NCBI RefSeq assembly: GCF_023856365.1
Contig: NC_064534.1
Coordinates: forward strand, 7,646,536-7,710,535
Reading direction: 5' to 3'
Source: Brienomyrus brachyistius
Lineage: Eukaryota > Chordata > Actinopteri > Osteoglossiformes > Mormyridae
Length of the DNA: 64,000 nucleotides
In this document: positions 47,698 through 59,154 of the stretch, piece after piece
Layout of the letters: each line of letters begins with the position of its first letter
Position numbering within the stretch: the stretch's first letter is position 1
The notes under the pieces: generated by a model
Databases searched by the model: none
Told to the model about the DNA's origin: nothing
The model's input: only the letters and a program-made list of their open reading frames with translations
Made by a program: the position numbers and the translations under genes

Positions 47698-50290
47698 CTG
47701 CTGTTTAGAAGTACTTGAAAAGTATCATCAAGAACATACAGTATTTCACCATTCTCAAGATTCTTATTCAAGTGCTAATTTATTTCATCACAGCAAATCT
47801 CTGCCATTGCTTAGTACAGAGAGACGCTTCCCGGTTTCAGAGTAAATGATCGTATTTACATTTTAAAATGTCAGGCCTCCGTAAGGAAGCTCAGATGAGG
47901 ATGACGCACTCGTCACTGATGTCCACATTCTCTTGAGAATGTTCTTTCTTAATTAAAGACACTGATTCAGTTCGCAACCTTTGGGTTTACATGCCGAGTC
48001 ATCTGTCAGCTGGCAGTGTCTGTTTGTAATGCGAAGAAGCGGAAGGAAGCTCGGAGGCCACAGAAGATGTTCATAAGCCCTTCCAGAGAGTTCCAGGCTC
48101 AGTACCAAGGACTGTAGGGCTCCCTCAGTGTGCGTTGGAAGCTCTTGAGACAACGGTTTCAGGGGGATGTGTAGCAAGGGCTATGCAGCTCTGGTGACGT
48201 CACACTAAGAAGCAATCGGCGGCTTGTGCAAAACACCAGCTCCAGGTTGTTTGCTAAAGAACAGTCCTCCTATATATCATGCAGTCACTACATCTTTTCG
48301 GTAAATGTTGGTCAGCGTGGAAGCTGAATCAAGCGGTTAAAAGATGCAAAAATATTCGCCGCTCCTCATTAAATCGTCCACCCATCAAGGCTGTGAGCAC
48401 CTCGGCGCTCAGGCGGGCTACACAGCCCTGACTGTCTCACCGTCGCTTTCCGTGCGACGCGCGGCGGCTGCTGTCGGGATTCGTGATGGAACTGGGTCAC
48501 CGTCTGACTTTTCATTTGCGTATCAATATTTCACCAAAGGGGAACAGAAAAGCTACAGAGGGAAGCAGCCCGAGTGTGTGTCTCTGTACAGGGGCACTCA
48601 TGCGTTTAAGCACATGGCCAAAGCCTTTCTCCCCGGCTTCCTGAAACACACCCAATCCTTTTCATGCTTAGATAATCACACAGACACCAAGGCGAACCCA
48701 CAGTGCATCTCAGCCAGATACAGCTGTTATAAACATTAAAACAGCAGTATCACTAAATGCTACATTATCCCGTTTGTGTGAATAAGCACTAATAGGGACC
48801 ATACTTGTCACTTAATCATATTCGAAACTGTCTTATTTCCAGCCTTAAATAGTCGCCAAGCACACTTTGAAAGTTCAGACGGCTGGGTTTCTTTTTAAAA
48901 CGCTGTCATATGATTTTGTTTGCATGTATTGTATATGGAGATAAATGTTGCTGAACTTCCTTAATGGAAGAGAAGCCCCTCCACCCATTCCGATCTTCAG
49001 TTTCACATCTGTGAACTCCAAATGCGGCACAGATGTCCTCACGAACGCCCACCCGCCTGAGCCGTGATCTTCAATGGAGAATATCATTTATACGCGATCC
49101 ATCAAAGCGTAAATGCTCGGAGACATCCAAAGCCCTCACATTTACTGAAGATTAGATGCTTTCGGGAAAAAAAACGATGCTGTAAATCAGTCCAAGATGT
49201 GCAGTAAATGAGTATGCGAGATCATTCTGGGATGGTTTATACCAAAATTGCCGATCTGCAAACACTATAAGTTCGTTGTTTTTTTCTGTCAGTAATATCA
49301 TTTTAATTTTAATTCCTGACATTTGTTGACTAGATTTTATATTCCTTAATCGGAAGCATCCATGTTGCGTTGGGACATTTTTGACATTTCCTGATCTGAG
49401 TTACTGGAGGATCCTGGAAGGTCACTTTTGGTCCTTTGTCACAGTCTCTTAATAGGACTTATCGTATGTTTTCCTCTTACTATTCCTATTACGCTCTTCT
49501 CTGCTGAAATATTCCTGTTTGTACTTCTGAAAGCACCGACGAGGACATTAAAATGATTGGTTTTCGTATTCAGCGTCTCATGCTGGAATGTGCCACTGTC
49601 TAGTAAAGTCAGTGATCCATTAAGCACATTAAAAGTTCACGAAATGTCATGTCCACGCTTGAAAATATTACCGTTAGATCACTTACATTTGGTCATGCAT
49701 AGATTCTTTAAGCAGCTGGAAACTACTGCTGTGTAAAATACTGTCTCCAAGATACATTTTGGCGGAAGACTTGTAATAAGTGCATGACTAGTTAAAGAGT
49801 CTGGTTCTAGGACAGGAACCACAGTTTTAACCTTGATAAGGATACTGAGCATGAGATTAATTTTATCATTCCCATTCCAATATTGTATAGATTTATAAAT
49901 AGAGACATCCATAATGTATGTAGGTCGATTTGGATAAAAGCATCAGTGCAACAAGTAAGTCAAGGAAAATCTAGTGGCATATAAGAAGATTTGCAAAATC
50001 TAATTAGTGGGGTTCTGCCTTTTTGTTTTTGCCAAACAGATCCCCCCCCCCCTCGACACTGAAATCCAGGAATGAGAGCAGAGAGCCCTAGTGTCAGCAC
50101 CACTGAGGCAGGTGACATGCAGAGAAGAAGCTGGGGGCGGGTGTCTGTTGACCCCTCCTGACCTGCACCGTCTTCCTGGAGGATACTGGGAAGCGCTGGA
50201 GGGAAGTGGCCGCGGTTAATGTGCAGGGATATCCTGCCGACCCTGCCCATCCCCTGCCATTGTTCTCTCAACCCGGTGCACGTTGACGCG
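47698..50290. other. Noncoding stretch
   Basis: No exon recognised. The 131-codon plus frame at 48,344-48,739 has no domain. A SINE tail remnant is at 49,915-49,950 and a C tract at 50,042-50,053. Confidence 0.45.
49915..49950 (+). mobile_element. SINE tail remnant
   Basis: ATGTAGGTCGATTTGGATAA followed by AAGCATC matches the 'tgtaagtcgctttggataaaagcgtc' tail of the SINE family seen elsewhere in the window. Only the tail is left. Confidence 0.5.
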
Positions 50291-50293
50291 GGA

Positions 50294-50309
50294 GCCTCTA
50301 GGGGGCGCC
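50294..50309 (+). promoter_or_regulatory. CTCF-like motif
   Basis: GCCTCTAGGGGGCGCC fits the CTCF core (CC-N-S-Y-AG-R-K-GGC-R-S) with one mismatch. It faces the minus-strand motif at 50,967-50,984 about 0.67 kb away. Confidence 0.4.
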
Positions 50310-50966
50310 CATAAGAAGCGAGCACACCACAACACCTTGTCATAACAGTGCATCGCCGGAGGCACTTCACAGACAGGCGTCAGAGGAAACAGGCAGAGTC
50401 TAACAACAACAACATCGGCCGGGCCAGCGGGTTACGCTTAACCTAAGCAGCCCTAAGTCTCGCCCATAAGCTGATTAGCTTCGATGCAGTCGAGGCCGTG
50501 ACGGAGTTAGCCGGCGGGCTGCCCTTTCTTCCATGTTCCAGCTCAGATAAGCTCATGGGTCTTATTCACATGGGTGACATAGGTCTTGGGTGAATATTGC
50601 CATTACACTGCAGCACGACTCAATATTTACCGTGGACTCCGAGAACACAAAGGGACACATCATCCGCAGCATAGATTTTGTCCCCCGCCTTTAATCCACG
50701 TGGCGCATTGGGCTCTGTGAAGAAGAGCAAGCTTTTGATTGCACATTATTCCGTTGCATTAGCATCTCTCTGGCCCAGGGCTGCTGCTGTATCACAGTCA
50801 AATTGGCTTTCAGTTGGTCAATGGCCTCTCATGCCCTCACCCAGGTGCCAAAAACCTGCTCCCATCCTCAAAGAGTGCGACCTGGAAAGCAACGGCCGTC
50901 TCCACGGCGCCTGCGCGCAGGAACACGGCGGGCGGTAAGCGCGGCACCGTGCTACAGTGTGTCAAC
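50310..50966. other. Noncoding stretch between two CTCF-like motifs
   Basis: No exon or repeat recognised in this interval. Confidence 0.35.
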
Positions 50967-50984
50967 ACTGCCCCCTGGTGGCAG
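50967..50984 (-). promoter_or_regulatory. CTCF-like motif
   Basis: The minus strand reads CTGCCACCAGGGGGCAGT, an essentially perfect CTCF core (CCACCAGGGGGCAG). Orientation is opposite to the motif at 50,294. Confidence 0.5.
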
Positions 50985-53830
50985 TGACGTGTCGCTCTGG
51001 TTGTCGCCACGATGTTTACGATTGTTTTCTAACCCATTTGAGCAGCTGTGGGGCGTCATTTTCATCAGAAGTATTCTCAAATTGGCTCACAGCCGACAGA
51101 CGACACGCGTAAAGATGGAGTGAAAGCCCGCTCCCACATGTGAGTCAACGGCCTCGACGACGAACATGCCAGCATCAGGGCAGGTTCAATTCGAGCAGCA
51201 CTCACAGTACACTGACAGTGTCTTTGCTGGGGCTACCAAAGACCAGAGATGCTGGGGATGTGCTTCAGAGATTCAGAGCCCAAATTCAGGACCACTTATG
51301 TCAGGCCGTGGCTCCTACTCAGAACAAAGACATTTCAGCCCCGCAGATGAAATGAGGTCAAGATATATGATGGAAATTAAATGAAATTAGCCAGTCCAAA
51401 CTAGCACTTTCACCTACTGGGAATTAAAGCTCAGATGTTCAGTACATCTCTCCAATTATTATGTGCCTGACAAAAGTTAAATAATTAATTGCAATGTAAG
51501 TTAATTAATATTAAATCTTGCTAAATAACGAGGGCATTATAAATTCCTACATCTGGTCTGGTTTAGGTGGGAATGTGAAGTGAAATATAATGGACCAGCT
51601 CAACCGCCAAACTCTTTGAAGGAGCAGTAAGTGAACTGAGTGGTTATTAAGTTACCTGCCGCATATTCCCCTGGTGTGAGTAAAGCACGTTCCTATTGGC
51701 TAGGCTGAGAAACAGCAGCTCCTATTGGACAGGGCCACAAAGATGGGTGTATGCCTGTGAGGTCATGCAGTTAGACAGACTTTTCAGTGGTTAGTCAGAC
51801 CTCATGAAGGGGTATCGGATTCTTTTTAGTGTCCTTAAAACCCCTTTGAGTGCCAGCCTGATACTGTTTGCTGTTACTTATTTTGTTTGTGTGTTTTCAC
51901 CCAGATAATATCCCATCTACCATAGTAATAAAGGCAGGTTGGTCTGTCCCATATTAGGGTCACAACCACGCAGCACTCAGTAATCAAAGGACCTTTAGAC
52001 CAAGTGACTGTGCCTCACAGCTGCTGAACAGATCCATCACGGATCAGAGGGGGCGGCAACAACCCACTTTCATGTCAATCTGACAGATCAGCTCCATGCT
52101 ATGTATGGATCCGTCTCCATCCTCTGTTCTAGGAGAACATGACCATCACAATGCTATAATATAACACCTAAGTCCGCTATGAGTGATATGAGGCCTTGGT
52201 GGGGAATAAAGAACAGGTCAGAGAACACAGCCTTACTGTGAGCACAGAGCATTCAAGCACATCGACGGGAGAAGCCGACTCGTTAGCGACACGACAGCAC
52301 GGACTATCAATTATTCAAATGAAAACCTATATTGGGCACTGTGGGATTCTCATTTCTGGATCACGTGATAAGCCTCAGGAAGACGCACCAAAATAGGACC
52401 CCGTATGAATCTGGGGGAATAGCAGCCGCCTTAGAAAGAGCCATTAAATTTCATGACTTGAAGTTTTTTCTTTTCAACCGGTGACACCACAGGCAATTCA
52501 TTCTAAATGCACCTTTTCAAGCTGACTGGGTTTAATTGTGCTCATTTCATTACGCTGCAAGTGCGCTGTCCTAGTAAAATGGACCGTTGTGGCTTTTTGT
52601 GATTTGAAGCATGATTTGGGGTGGGGGTGGGGGGGGGGACGACGGTGACACTGTTAATTGGACAGCAGAACGATGCGGATGAATGAGATACAGTTTGGGC
52701 ATGAAAGCAGAAGAACAGGCGACGGTCTATTTCCGAAAGCTTTTTAACGCATGCATGAAGTAAGAGGATTCTGACAGGACTAGCCTGAAATGGGGGAGTG
52801 CAACGCCTCTGTCGCTACGGATACGCGCAAATTTCCCAGAGTGCCTTGTCACGCAGAAACAAAGGGCTGTCACCCAGCCGCCGCCACACCAGCAGGAATG
52901 GGGGGGGGGGCACTTTTTGGAACCATGCAATATTTAGTGTGAGTCATAAGCTACATCTTTAATAGTGCGATGACCTATTTCTGAGGAACACCGCAAACTG
53001 CTCTCGGAGCAGCCGGCACGTCTAGAAGGTCCTAAAACCGCCGTGATGTCAATAACGGATCTCGCTTTAATTATTCATGGAGCCGCCGTCTGTCCTACTT
53101 AACGCTGCATCACTTCATTAAGATTCAGATGCTCTCTCCGCACCCTCCTCCTGTCGGGCCCCGCCGCGGGACATGGGCCTGCTGGCGGACGGAGCACGCC
53201 GACGCGGCACAGAGGTCGGAGGTCACGGGTCGGACCACCCTGTGGTGCAATGACCAGGCCGTAGAGCCGCGAGACCCTGTGGAATCCAATGCTGCGAAAG
53301 CACCTGAGAACCAAGCTTTCGGTTTTGTGCGTGCGTGCCAGGATACGTCCCGCTGATCTGGGAGCAGTGCGTGTGACACTCACTCTCGCGGATATCACTA
53401 GGGCTGTTCTGGCTCAGGGTTTTGATAAAGGTGCGAGATCCGCTTCTATTGGGATTTGCCTCCCTGACTCGCATTAAGCATTCAGCAACGGTCCATCGCT
53501 CAGCATGAATCTAAAGCAGACAGCATCCTGCCCTCCATCAGCATCTCGCCCAGTGTAGAACCATCTTTAAGACTAACTGCAAATATAACAATAAAATCTC
53601 TCATAGTCCAAGTGCCCCGATGAGCTAAACAAAGCTTACCTACGCCTACGACACCAAACACCATAACTAATATTTTATCATAATAGATTTAAGACCGAAA
53701 TCCTCTCTCAAGCTCTGTCTTATCTTGTACCAAAACATCTTAGGTCAGCTGTGCTCAGCATTGAAGAAAACACTATCATTCACCTACCTGCTACACAAAA
53801 AAATCTGAAGCCTTTTTTCTATGTTTCAAT
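50985..53830. other. Noncoding stretch
   Basis: No exon recognised. G tracts are at about 52,630-52,638 and 52,902-52,911. A GC-rich patch at 53,130-53,300 contains a near-DR1 site AGGTCGGAGGTCA at 53,213-53,225. The section 52,440-52,580 is unique, balanced sequence that could be a conserved noncoding element. Confidence 0.45.
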
Positions 53831-54132
53831 CAGGGGCAGATCGAAGGGGTGGCCATGCCCCCACCCCCCCCCCCCCCCCCCCCCCAGGTAAATATGTGTC
53901 CACCCCAGGTGTCACCCCTCACCAAAAAATATAGACGAAATCAGGGGCATGCATTCTGCAAAGCGGAGCTTTCTAACCCATCAATCAGTTGACTGTGGCG
54001 TCTCCAACTCAAAATGTACTGTAGTACCACCCCCCATCGGCAAAATATACTGAGGGACCAAATTGCCACCCCAGTAGAATCACTGGGTCTAGTCTGGCCA
54101 AGGTCTTTGTATAAGGACTGTCTATGCCCCTG
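53831..54132. mobile_element. Non-autonomous hAT-type MITE with 8-bp target duplication
   Basis: The 302-bp element starts CAGGGGCAGATCGA and ends with the reverse complement of CAGGGGCATAGAC, giving short terminal inverted repeats led by CAGGGGCA. It is flanked by GTTTCAAT (53,823-53,830) and GTTTCAGT (54,133-54,140), an 8-bp target-site duplication with one mismatch. CAGGGG-type ends with 8-bp duplications are typical of the hAT superfamily. There is no transposase. A 22-bp poly-C tract (53,864-53,885) lies inside near the left end. Confidence 0.8.
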
Positions 54133-56360
54133 GTTTCAGTTTTAGAGTAGAAACTGTGTTTTGCCATTACAGGGCAGAATAGCGCCTCTCTGTCAAACCA
54201 AAAGTGGCTTCAAAGGCATGAATTTTTATGTAAAACAATTACGCCAATAAGCAAATTTTTACTTTCTTTTTTGTCACACGAATCAAAATAGGTGAATTTT
54301 GCAGTAATTTTGTGCTGAATTCAAATATTTAATTAGTTTAATTTAATTTCCATGTGACACAAGATTTTTGAGTGACACACAATTAAACTTTATGCTTTAT
54401 GTATATTTACAGTATATATGCATGGTGGAAGTGACTCATCTTCAAGGAGGAAGTGTGTGATTTCTGCTGTCCTTGGCCTCAGAAACATTTTTCTTAAGGG
54501 TCCAGCAACTGATCTACATGCAGGAAGCTGGACTTCACCTATGTTCAGATTTTGTTACTGCCTACGTCACTTCCGGTAGAAGGTCCAACGACCGTATGCA
54601 ATTGTTGTCATGTCTTTGTCGGGAATGCATTAGGGCACACAGTCGTTCACGCTACAAAAGATACGGTCAAATGCGTGCCAGACCACCTTGGCAAGTGGTT
54701 TGAGTGATCAGATCACACAATGCGTCTTAGCGATCATTTACACGCGCATTTAGCACTGTCCACTTATGATCCGATTGCCGAAGACGCATTTTAAAAACAG
54801 TGTAAATAGAGCCAGAGAGAGCAGAACAACATGGCCAAATGTGTTACAGTCTGTAGACTCTGGCAAAACAGACTTACGGTACTTTGTACTCTCCTGTAAA
54901 GTCTTAAAAATGTTCGCAAATAGAAAGAAAATCCATACATTAATAATATGGAATTATATACTGTCCATAAAAATGACGTCACTCAAAGACATGGGTGATA
55001 GCAAAATTCTTAGTGCATTTCTGAAGTCAGCATTAAAAAGTACTAGGAAATACACCCTTTAGTTTTTCTGTGACGCGGTTTTGTTGACTAGCGTTATCAG
55101 TAATCATTGTTGACTGTTACTGCCAGTAGATGGCAGTAAAACCTCTATCTGCCGTAATCGAACGTTCGAATCCCAAATTAAGCACAACGTTTTGGAAAAT
55201 AATCAAACAGATTTGCTCGGAACTTTAATGGCCACCTGAACAAACTATATTTATTTGTCTCAGGTAGATCAAACTAATCTACTAAAATTCAGGTGAAGTG
55301 CTCTACTCGAAGGTGTGACATAAGATTCCCTCAGGCACTGGACTGTGTGCCTACTGGTACAGAAACGTCTGTATCGAGAGCACAACAGCCCAACAAGGTA
55401 AGCACAACAACATTGTGATAGCATTGCAGGTAAACAGGGAAGATTATAAATGAATTACAGAGCCGGTCAGCCGGAAAAGCATCTCAATAACTAAAAACAT
55501 TTATGGATTGTTTTTATGAAGTCATCACTAGTGATTCACTATTAAATACATGAGACCTTAATCAACAGCATGAGGTTTGAGGTTTCGTGTCGGACACACC
55601 ACATGAGGAATTCTCTGCACGCCTGTATCTCCAGAATGTGAAACACACCCGTTCATTGATCTGTCCTCCTCCGATGACTGAATGCAGGAGTTTCTCAATG
55701 GCAGCAGGGAAATTTTTCAGAGCATTCTCACCAGGAGCCCAGCCTTTCTGAAAACAACCCCAGCACAGCACAGCACATCCTATTCTCTGTGTCACTCTGA
55801 AAGCTGACCCCAGAGTTAAGTCCAGGAAGTATTTAAACACCAAGTTATAATTTTCATTACATGGCTGCTTAGCTGACTTATTTGGCCAAGGTGAGTCACG
55901 GTTTGAAGTGCTTATACAGCTAGGTACTTTGTCGTAGGAGAACCACCTGGCAGAGGATTAACGGCTGCACTTCTCTTTGAAGGGCTACATTACCATGCTA
56001 CGGGCTAAGACTTCAGTTTGTGTTGGCATGGCATACAGCAGTTCCATTCTGCAGAACTTCTGCGTGACACCACAGGAAGTCCCGCATCGCAATGACCAGT
56101 GGACGGCTGCTCTTTAATGATACATTATATCAAAGAAATTCATATGAAAGCTGAGTGCTACCAATACAAGAACATGCAGCCTTAAATTGCATGGATGCAC
56201 TGATGGACAGATCGATACTAACACCATAACATGCAATAAACTTAAGCGAATAATGATATATCATTAAGATCATGCAGATTCTAAATTATGAGCTCATGTA
56301 CTTCAAAAAGATAATTTAAAAAGAAAAAAATACTTAGAAATAAAAACATCAGTAGCACAA
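54133..56360. other. Noncoding stretch
   Basis: No exon recognised. A CTCF-like site inside a perfect inverted repeat (TACTGCCA, 5-bp loop, TGGCAGTA) is at 55,118-55,138. Open frames of 60-98 codons have no domain. Confidence 0.45.
55118..55138 (+). promoter_or_regulatory. CTCF-like motif within an inverted repeat
   Basis: CCAGTAGATGGCAG at 55,123-55,136 fits every position of the CTCF core consensus. The wider TACTGCCA...TGGCAGTA is an 8-bp perfect inverted repeat. Confidence 0.45.
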
Positions 56361-56484
56361 TCATCCATCCATCCATCCATCTTCTGTAACCGCTTGTCCT
56401 ATTGAGGGTCATTTGGGCTCCAGATCCTATCCCAGAGGCTATGGGCGCAAGGCAGGGAACAACCCAGGATGGGGCACCAACCAA
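56361..56484 (+). repeat. (ATCC)n-headed dispersed teleost repeat fragment
   Basis: A short CATC run leads into TTCTGTAACCGCTTGTCC, ATTGAGGGTCATTTGGGC, CCTATCCCAGAGGCTATGGG and GCAGGGAACAACCCAGG. I know this phrase order from a repeat scattered through many teleost genomes, usually next to ATCC tetramers and often linked to RTE-type LINE ends. The exact family is not assigned. Confidence 0.65.
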
Positions 56485-57860
56485 TTATCATATATTGAAT
56501 GCTAATTATTTCAAGCATGATATTCACCAGGAGAAACAACTAAATTAGAACCATTTTCAACCAAATGTTTTATAAAGTCTCTTGTATGTGAAATGTGGTG
56601 CAAACTCAGTCTGAAACCCACAAGTGGTCTCGGGGTATATGGCCTTCTTATTAGATAGATGTAATGTAGCTGTCAGCACTGTTCTGCACTTTATTTTAAG
56701 GAGCTTTTTGCAGTGTTTGACCTCCTCTGACATCATACACTGGATCTAATCTCTACTGCAACTTTCCACATTGTTTGGTGGTAGATTATATCTTCCCTGC
56801 TGTGTTTAAGCTTGGGAGGTTGAACATGACTGACACCGGAACGCCCCCCAGTGCATGCAGATATCAAATGGAAATTCACAAGCTCCACAGAACATCAGTT
56901 AAGTGGTGAGCTGGTGTTGTCACACAGAGGTCTTCAGGAGATTGAACGTCCTGTATGTGTTGCCATTGCTGTGCTTTCAGCATGTGATTCTATGCTTCCA
57001 CAGTGAGAGCTACTTGAGAACAGCCGAACTGTGAAGAGCTTTGTGCAAAGCCTCCTTTTCATATGCTCATATGCTTTTTAATTTCTGCAGAACCTACTGG
57101 AACAAGTGGCACCATTCAACCCCCCCCCCCCCACACACACACACTTTTTATCACATTGCAGTGATGTAATCGTTAATTTAACTCAATGTGGATTTTACTG
57201 CACCTCTTTGAGGTGATTAGTCTTAATAATACTGAATTTTGGAATTTAATGGTGATGGTGTGCTGACTCGAGTCTCCACCTCCCAAACAGGAAAATTCTG
57301 AATGCTCTTTCTGAGATACTAGATTTTCAGACTGGTTTCACTATCAAACCCTGCTCGAATTAACATCGCTAAACAGTGTTGGAAAGTCTTAGCAATATTG
57401 TCATGCGACATCGGTAATTATGAGTGGAGGGTTTGACGGCTGAACACCATAGTAGTACATGTGATTTGTCACTTATCTGGTTTTCTCTGGGCTGGGTTAC
57501 TGGAGGACAAATAAAGCAGAACACACCTATACATCACGGAGAGCAAGAGCCAGATGGCGCTAATGAATACTGATAATCGCGACTTCTCCTTTTAAGGTGG
57601 TTAATGATCCTCCCTTCCGACAAAGAAAAAAAAATCCAAATATATATTTAATCTGTTTTGTTAAAAAGTTATACTACCTGGTCTGTTTTGAAATGAATTC
57701 AGATTCGCCGGAGGGACTGCTGCATTTGTGAACTCAAATATTAGCGATGTTAGTTTGACTGAGATGTCTGTGTTAGTACATATTTTCATCATCTTCTGTC
57801 AGGGGAGTACCAAGAAATTCTGAGGTCCCTGACAAAATGTAACATGTAGCCCTCCAGTCC

Positions 57861-57862
<2 letters not shown>
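56485..57862. other. Noncoding stretch
   Basis: No exon recognised. A C tract passing into CA dinucleotides is at 57,120-57,142. Confidence 0.45.

Positions 57863-57934
<72 letters not shown>
57863..57934. repeat. (AT)n microsatellite
   Basis: About 72 bp of alternating AT with one TTA phase break near 57,896; self-complementary. Confidence 0.97.
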
Positions 57935-57935
<1 letters not shown>

Positions 57936-58273
57936 TTTTACGGATTCCAGGGCCCCTGTTAAGCGCTGGGTCCCCTTAATCTGCCAGGGTACCCATGTCC
58001 CCCTGCGCCCCTGCCTCCTAATGCAGCTTACCAAGTTGTATTTGTCTCTTTACAGCCTGTTAGGACCTACCTCTGCTACTGCACTAGAAGACTGGTAATG
58101 CGATCTAAATAAACTTAATCTACATGAAGGTAGCTGGTTCAAAAACTATTTCAAAAGCCATATGGACGATAAACAACATAGTTCGCTAGTAACCATAGAA
58201 CCGGAAGCTGCATTACACCCACTTTGGACACTCCTGAAGGCACTTATGCGTAAGTTGTAGGTTTCTCTTTATG

Positions 58274-58531
58274 AACTACATGTACCACATACCATTGCGC
58301 CTGACACAGACTTCCTCAACTTCACTCGCACTGACAAGCCATACTGCCCAATCGGCAAAAGCTCCACTCTGAAATACAGTAACCATGAGCCACTGCGTCT
58401 GAGCGCACACAGACGTTCATCGACGACGTGTCTCGAACTACTGTAACCACAAACCACTGCGTCTAGTGACATGAACCGCTATGAAGAGGCGTCTCCTTCT
58501 TGCACTACAATAACCACAAGGCACTTCTCTT
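58274..58531 (+). promoter_or_regulatory. Four ZNF143/THAP11-like (SBS) motifs upstream of dmxl1
   Basis: Four ~29-bp copies of the same phrase lie at 58,274, 58,372, 58,436 and 58,503, all on the plus strand. The shared plan is ACTACA-N-GTAACCACA, then a CCACTGCGTCT-like end. The third copy reads ACTACTGTAACCACAAACC then ACTGCGTCT; the fourth reads ACTACAATAACCACAAGGC then ACTTCTC. This follows the long SBS consensus 'ACTACAA-TCCCA-AATGCACTGCG' bound by ZNF143 and THAP11 in vertebrate housekeeping promoters, except that AACCACA replaces TCCCAGA. Spacings are 98, 64 and 67 bp. An ETS-type ACCGGAAG sits 5' at 58,200-58,207. Binding is inferred; the copies could also be remnants of a tandem duplication. 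Confidence 0.5.
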
Positions 58532-58539
58532 GATCACAT

Positions 58540-59067
58540 ACGTACCTCTTCAGCTTTTTCCTCGAACTGAGCTCTGTTTCTCTGCTGTCGACAGATAGTT
58601 GAGGAAGTAGTAGGATCTGCAGCCGCTCGGTTAGATATTTCGGGAACGTGCGGTGCGTACCTACCGAGAGCTGCGCTGTCCTGTTGCAGTAGGTAATTCG
58701 CAGTTCCCTGCGGAGTTGGAGGGTACTCGTTGGCTAGTAGGCGGCTCGGTGTCATGTGAGCGGCTGCGTGGAACCGGTGGATCCGACGCTGTCAGCTGGC
58801 GGCTCGTCCGGACCTTCGGCCAGTCTGGCACAGTGAGCCCTGGGCGGGGGAGTTGTCCGAGTGGATACCCAGCTGCCTGATTCGGGCTGATCCCCAGGCC
58901 CCGAGTTCCCGGGCTCCGACCAGGCTGAGTCAGTGACACCTCCACGCATGTCCGCCGTGGCCTGACGACCCGGGGCTGCGATCCTGTCAAAGAGCTGTCC
59001 CCGGCATGGAGCTGCCTAATCCCACCTGGCGTCGCACCAAGCTTGGAGTTTAAGGCAGCGGAGAACG
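58540..59067 (+). promoter_or_regulatory. dmxl1: dmxl1 CpG-rich promoter and 5' leader
   Basis: CpG density rises sharply compared with the AT-rich upstream sequence and stays high to the start codon at 59,068. No TATA box is evident, as expected for a housekeeping-type CpG promoter. The start site cannot be placed exactly; it probably lies between about 58,550 and 58,750. The ATG context has A at -3, which favours initiation. Open frames of 65-109 codons on both strands reflect GC-rich composition. Confidence 0.6.
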
Positions 59068-59154
59068 ATGAATCTCCACCAGGTCCTCACAGGGGCTGTG
59101 AACCCGGGGGACAACTGCTTCGCCGTGGGAAACGTAAACGATGAGCCCTTCACG
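59068..59154 (+). CDS. dmxl1: dmxl1 coding exon 1
   Basis: 29 codons, ATG at 59,068, ending ...NDEPFT at the donor CACG|GTAAGG. The exon ends in phase 0. The initiator was chosen because the following residues match the known family N-terminus. Confidence 0.9.

Noticed and set aside
57789..58034. 81-codon minus frame with alternating Tyr-Ile
   Set aside because: It translates an AT dinucleotide repeat.
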